A program made the position numbers and the translations under genes. Under the pieces are notes generated by a model that was not told the origin of the DNA, did not search any database, and saw nothing but the letters and a program-made list of their open reading frames with translations. From Sphaeroforma sirkka (taxonomy: Eukaryota; Opisthokonta; Ichthyosporea; Ichthyophonida), in contig LUCW03001835.1 of assembly GCA_001586965.3 (NCBI GenBank), positions 1 through 64,000 on the forward strand: a stretch of 64,000 nt of DNA. Reading direction: 5' to 3'. Below are positions 59,092 through 64,000 of this stretch, in pieces; the first letter of the stretch is position 1; every line of letters starts with the position of its first letter.

Positions 59092-59312
59092 TGGTCCTAG
59101 TGACGTCACCAAAGATGTTCGGTCTTATTGACGTCCCCTATGGATGTTCAGTCTTATTGACGTCACCTGTGAATGTTCGGTTCTGTGTCGAATTTTCGTG
59201 ATTGTGATGTCATCTGAGATGTCTTATCCTGTTGAAAACACTTGAGATGTTCGGACTTATCAACTCACTTGTGATGTTTGGTCTCTTTGACCTCACTTGT
59301 CTAGTATATTAC
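59092..59312. repeat. Degenerate tandem array with TGACGTCA palindromes
   Basis: Five to six imperfect units of about 30-40 bases have the core ATTGACGTCACCTGTGATGTTCGGTC. Perfect TGACGTCA occurs at 59101-59108 and 59158-59165, with degraded versions elsewhere. TGACGTCA is the CRE site bound by CREB/ATF-type bZIP factors in many eukaryotes; any binding here is inference. Confidence 0.75.
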
Positions 59313-60057
59313 ACTTCTCATGTGATGTCGTACTATGTGTCCTTGTCCCGAACTGACTTATTGTCACGTATCCTTCGTTATACATGTGTGCTTGTTTGTA
59401 ATGTGCTGTGTGTACGTCCTCTTTGTATATGGTGGGATATAAAGGCTTTTATTCCTATAGAATGTTCGTTTACTTTCACTCTGGTGTGATTGTGTTGTTA
59501 AACTTGTACTTGGTCACTGTACTTCTTTTCTATGCCATGTGTGGCGACTAGTATATATTCTTTTGATTTGAATGCCGCCATGCATATCTGTTGATTGTTT
59601 AATAATACTCAGCGTACTCAATCAAGTGTTCGTTACTTGGTTTATGTGTTCTTATGAATTATATTATGCTTGGTTTGTATGTTCTTATGGGTTGATATAT
59701 CCCTCAAAATTCGTTGTGCTCAAGTATATCGTACTCTGATTCTGATTCGATGTTCTGAGTGATTTCGATGTCACCTATTGATTTAGACGTCCAAACTACC
59801 TTTCTTGATTGTTCTCAGTATTTAGCATACTCAATCGGGTCGTTGTTGTTTTGTTTATATATTGTTATGGGTTGGATTGTCCCTATAAGCTTTATTATGT
59901 ATGTCTTGTGCTATTTCCTAATTCAATGTCTCGAATCTCGAATTGGGTCTGATCTAGTTCCAGATACGTTTGTACCCTATGTTCTAAAGTGCTTTGTTAG
60001 CGACTACAGGTCCCAGGCCAGATTTTACAGCAAGGAACCTCTTTGATTTATGGAAGT

Positions 60058-60215
60058 CATCAGAGTTAGTTCACTCTCGAGAGCTAAGTTTTCAGAGTTA
60101 GCTCACACCCGAGAGCTAATCAAGTTGCTTAAATTACTCCCAAGAGTTGAGTTATTACATAACCGACTTCCGAGAGCAGATTAAGTTTCTCAACCGATTT
60201 CCGAGAGTGGATTGT
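60058..60215. repeat. Degenerate tandem array with CGAGAG core
   Basis: Five imperfect units of about 25-35 bases are built as GTTAGCTCAC followed by CCGAGAGCTAA, with later units reading ACCGACTTCCGAGAGCAG. There is no coding frame. Confidence 0.75.
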
Positions 60216-61771
60216 CAACCGCAACATTCTAAAAATAGCTGCGGTTCTATGTAAGTCACAACCTATGCGGAAAGACATCATGTGACCAGCGTGAGATTTA
60301 GTTGCAGAGAAGTTGAAATAGAGTAGCATCGAAGTATTAAAGTGTTCTGCTTAAGGTTTCTCATACTGACCATATGAGTTTTTACCCTGGCCAGCCCAAG
60401 CGGCTGAACACTAGCACAGACACCTTAGGTATAGAACCAAAGGTGGGGTCAGAAAGAAATACATACATTTGCACTTTATTTAAAATCTACTACATTACAC
60501 TCTAACACTTTGTGCCCTTTACCGTTTCTTGTGAGACTCCCTTGTTTCTCTCCACTGTTCGTGAAGGATATTTGTACCTTTTTTCTATACTATTATGTGT
60601 GCACGACACGATTGGGTATGCATTGTGTTATGAGATGATTTTTTCTGTTTATGGTTAAAACCTGTCGACTCTGTTGACTGGACTCTGTGAATCTTTTGAT
60701 ACTATTTTATAAACCTCTTTTACTGTTGGTTATCCTTTGTGGCACTTTTACTCCTTAGCCCCTCTTATAGTCTACGCCCTTATACTAATTACTACAAAAT
60801 GTAGCTTGATATTTCTTCAGAGGTATTTTCCTTTGAAGACTCGTATTTGATCCTGTGTTTCATGTGCCTAGGGCTCACGAGTGGCATTTTTTCTTTAGTG
60901 TACAATCCCGCACTTTATTCTAATGATCGTAGGTCTCAATCTTTTGCTCGTTGATCCAAGCTTTGTTGATGCTAAATGTTCTTGCGGGTGAATTGCCCTG
61001 CACATTTAATCTTCACCCAGATATCTAGTGCCTTTGAGATTGTTGAACACTCTTAGTTTCTATTGCTTTTCTTATTTATATTAATCCTTATTGTTCTTCT
61101 TACTACTGCTAAGTCTTGAGTGATGAACCGTTGCTTTGCATTACAAATTTTTATGTTATGCTTGGATATATTCAATGATCTCTTGTGCTTATACATATAT
61201 GCTTGAGAGATGCTTCTTGCTATCCTACTAGCATGAGTGTCTGAACCTCACTTCACTTGTATACCTTCATATACTTTGGCTAGGTTAATGTAATGATATT
61301 CTATATCGTTACACTAATGCTAGGGCTAGTATCATTTATTAGACAAAGGTCTTTCTTAATTATTTTTTAGGGTGTGTAATGACCTACTGAATGTTCTTGA
61401 TCGAAAATCACTAATGCCACTTTTTCATTAATTCTCACCCCAACATTGATAATTATATCACGACAGTTTGGGTGTTTCTCCTCTACAAACTGTGAGACAC
61501 TTCTAAAATCTCACCACACATAAACCCTAAAACCCTACACCTATGAAGAAATGATAAAGAAATATAAGCTGATGATCGCGAATCGACGGAGATAAACACA
61601 TGTAAGAAAATATACAGATAGAGTACCATATTCGATAAATAAAATATAATATACAAAAAGGGACGAATAAACGGAGACAGACACATGTACGACAGTGCAC
61701 AGATGGGTGTGTACTATGTACGAAAAATACAACAAACTATACAAAAAGGATTTCACCGACTGTAATCGATA

Positions 61772-62000
61772 TGTGGTCAGAATACAAGTACTTAGATTAT
61801 TTGATTATTTTAGGTTTATTACAAGTTTTACAGTTTATCAGAATGGTCTGATAAACTGGGTTTTAGGGTTTTGCTGGTTTTACAGCACATGATTAATGAC
61901 TCATTTTAACAGTCAGTCATTTTAGGCTTACTGTTTATTATTACTAATAAATGAACAACGTCCCCCTCCCTGATGAGGGAGAACGTTGAGATACAGTTAT
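61772..62000 (+). repeat. Family C 5' LTR of C3, partial
   Basis: It starts TGTGGTCAGAATACAAG, contains AATAAA followed by the GC hairpin, and leads straight into the leader. It is somewhat more diverged than the other C LTRs. Confidence 0.88.
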
Positions 62001-62482
62001 GTTGTTAGTTTATTAGTAATTACAGGGAAAGCTACAGAATAAGAACTAGTCAGTAGCTGGCACATGTTTTTTGGTCGTTGTACTAACGACGTTTGGACAA
62101 GAGTATGAAGAAAGAATCTACTAATACGGGCAAAACCGATGAGCGAGCATTACAATCAAGTACAACTTTAGCCAGGGTCAACAAGGAAGGTCTCAAGATG
62201 ATCAAATGACGAAATCAGAGAATCAGCCAGAATCCACAGATAAGTAGTCATGTGTGAGTACAGGTAGTAAGGTATTTTTCAGTGTGAGACAAGTACAAAT
62301 CGAATTGCAAGTTAATGAGCTTAAATTGTATCTAAGAAGTTGTTAGAAGAACAGAAGAAAGTTCTTTAGGATCCACAGTAGTAGAAATGGGAGATGTACA
62401 TGGTTAGTGCCGACTAGGTTGATACGACGACGCAAAGAATCAGCGGCATACTATATTAATTTACAAATTTTTAAGAATGGGA

Positions 62483-62637
62483 AAGGTAAAAGACACAACG
62501 ATAAATATATATTAGGCAACACGTCAAAAGATTGCATAACGTGTCCTAAGGACGTGAGCAGACCGATGATTTAAGTAATAGGAAATGGAATGGCAAGACA
62601 TTTGCATCTAATGGCATCTATACACAACTAAGTAGGA
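62483..62637. other. Extra 155-base segment in the C3 leader
   Basis: This segment is absent from the same position in C1 (after GAATGGGA, about 15885) and C2. It contains CAACACGTCAAAAG...ATAACGTGTC and has no similarity to the LTR families here. An insertion of unknown origin. Confidence 0.65.
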
Positions 62638-63313
62638 GGATATAAGGAAGCATACAGAGACATAAGTAAGCATCTGTGAGTTATTAGGAGCATATAAGGG
62701 TGGGGGTGTACATAACACGAACGATGTAAGTAAATACATGGTTAAATTGTGAAAATGATATGCGAACACACTCAAATCAATAGAACTTCCATATAAATCA
62801 GGTCAACGGAGAGGCTCAACAGTATGCACAGAAGGCGTGGTTGACGGCAGCCTAGTTTAGGTGTGCGATAACGAGCAATCGTTCTTCGAGAAGCATATTC
62901 CAACAGCCGCAACAGCACATGACAAGGACACCACGGGTAAGAAGAGTAAATAGGAGCGATAGGGGAAGTTCCCAACAGGGTCCTGCGAATAGGTCGTCAT
63001 TAGGCCGGAGTAAGAGCTGGCGAGGAGTAGAACAAGAAGTGGCTCCGACTAATGAGGCACTCAACCATATGTTATTGTGGGATGAAGAGTAAGACAGCTG
63101 GTAGTGTTAGAGTATATAGACTATCCACACTACTTATGTTAGTGAAGGAAATAAAACAGTCACGAGGGAACCCACAAACTCCTCGGAGATCGATGTCGAG
63201 ACGTTAGGTGTTTGAAGGATGAAATTTGGTAGAAAATGTATATTTATATTCAGTACTCTATCAGTTCATTCGCACACATTTCTAGTTCTCCATTGACAAA
63301 CAACTCACCAACC

Positions 63314-64000
63314 ATGTCCTACCCCCGCCAAAGTTGTAGACAGCAACTCTTGAATCCTGAGCGCCGCAAGGAAGATGATATCGACCGACGTGGAACTAAA
63401 TGTAGTCAGTCCCATACGGAACGTTCCGCTCCGCATTCAGGTCAGGTTCTGGAGGGGCAACAACATACACATCTTGGGGCTCCACACATTATTTCCGCGG
63501 ACGACAAGCAGTCACCAACAGCAAACAAAAATGGACTTGCACAATCTGGCGAGGATGTCATATTCGAGGGTGAGACCAAGGAAGTACCCGACCTGCGTGC
63601 GGACAGCAGTCAGACTTTTATTGGTGAACAGGTAGCCAGTGAAGGACTGTCCCCTCGTTCGTCTCCGGATACCCAGGGGCCATATTTCCCATTAATGACC
63701 CACCACGCCTCCCACCTAACAAGCGGAAGCGTCACCGGAACCGTACCAACAACAAGGAAACGGCACGGGAACAATCGTCAGCTCAGAAACTCACGGAGCT
63801 GATGACACAACAGCAGTCTCTCTTTGAAAAATACGAACAGAGGTTACAGCGCATAAACGCCGGACGAACTACAATAGGGCCGGCCGCTAAGGAGAGTTCT
63901 TCTGACGCACACGAACGGGTACAGGCAGTACCAGAGGACGAAGACAACCCTACCTTCCGAATTCAAGGCTGTGAGCGTCCGTTTTATGGACTCGGGTACA
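63314..64000 (+). pseudogene. gag: C3 gag, partial (fossil)
   Basis: MSYPRQS starts the basic, hydrophilic N-terminal half of family C gag. An in-frame upstream start at 63236 also exists, but the ATG at 63314 is shared by all three copies. The capsid-like part and knuckle lie beyond the window. Broken. Confidence 0.78.

Larger units (their letters stand above)
58746..61771. other. AT-rich DNA without a recognisable gene
   Basis: No convincing frame was seen. The first part may be the C4 leader. Two degenerate tandem arrays (59092-59312 and 60058-60215) are listed separately. The remainder, to the C3 LTR at 61772, has no motif I can assign. Confidence 0.5.
61772..64000 (+). mobile_element. 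Family C retrotransposon 5' part C3, running off the window (fossil)
   Basis: On the plus strand this is a 5' LTR (61772-62000, lacking its last bases), a leader (62001-63313) and gag from MSYPRQS at 63314 to the window end. The leader holds an extra 155-base segment (62483-62637) missing from C1 and C2. gag matches C2 almost exactly at first. Broken in at least one place within the visible part. Confidence 0.88.

Overview
This window is eukaryotic repeat-rich DNA. It is moderately AT-rich, contains no bacterial operons or phage, and about two thirds of it is Ty3/gypsy-type LTR retrotransposon DNA with DDE integrases, DSG/DTG-type proteases and chromodomain-like tails. I cannot name the host. 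No host gene is certain, and no rRNA or functional tRNA was seen. The sequence suggests a heterochromatin-like retroelement nest from an unidentified protist or alga-type genome. All LTR elements are treated as fossils; every coding copy here is broken or truncated.

Four LTR families can be separated from their ends. Family A has an LTR of about 600 bases (outer bases TGTAGAAATACGG, closing TTACA). Family B has an LTR of 180 bases. Family C has an LTR of 248 bases with a strong GC hairpin after an AATAAA. Family X is known only from LTR-like and leader-like pieces. Families A and B both carry an extra domain between RNase H and integrase that resembles Dam-type N6-adenine methyltransferases (NPPW/NPPC motif), which is not standard for Ty3/gypsy.

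Layout: 1-2891 is AT-rich with no gene. 2892-25048 is a tandem array of two minus-strand family A copies (A1, A2) that share a middle LTR. That LTR is split by a 6.6 kb block made of a B fragment (B1) and a C fragment (C1). 25050-28132 is an inverted 3' half of family A (A3). 28133-29688 holds unrecognised minus-strand coding-like DNA. 30736-31335 is a solo A LTR with a 4-base target duplication. 31336-36926 is mostly unassigned, with a perfect 301-base tandem duplication, an X LTR piece and one hypothetical ORF. 36927-45206 is a three-level nest: a solo A LTR (target duplication CGTC) holds element B2 (GTGG), which holds a solo C LTR (ACTC). 45207-51371 has X remnants, a foldback hairpin, and a much older chromodomain element relict. 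51372-56142 is a C fragment (C2) between two C LTRs in inverted orientation. 56143-61771 holds a microsatellite, an old C-like relict (C4) and two degenerate tandem arrays, one with TGACGTCA palindromes. 61772-64000 is the 5' part of another C copy (C3), running off the window.

The parts work together only as retroelement machinery: gag and protease, then reverse transcriptase, RNase H, the methylase-like domain and integrase, transcribed from the LTRs. The most informative content is the insertion history, the methylase-like domain, a tRNA-like sequence embedded antisense in family A gag, and several junctions that are either unusual repair events or assembly joins.
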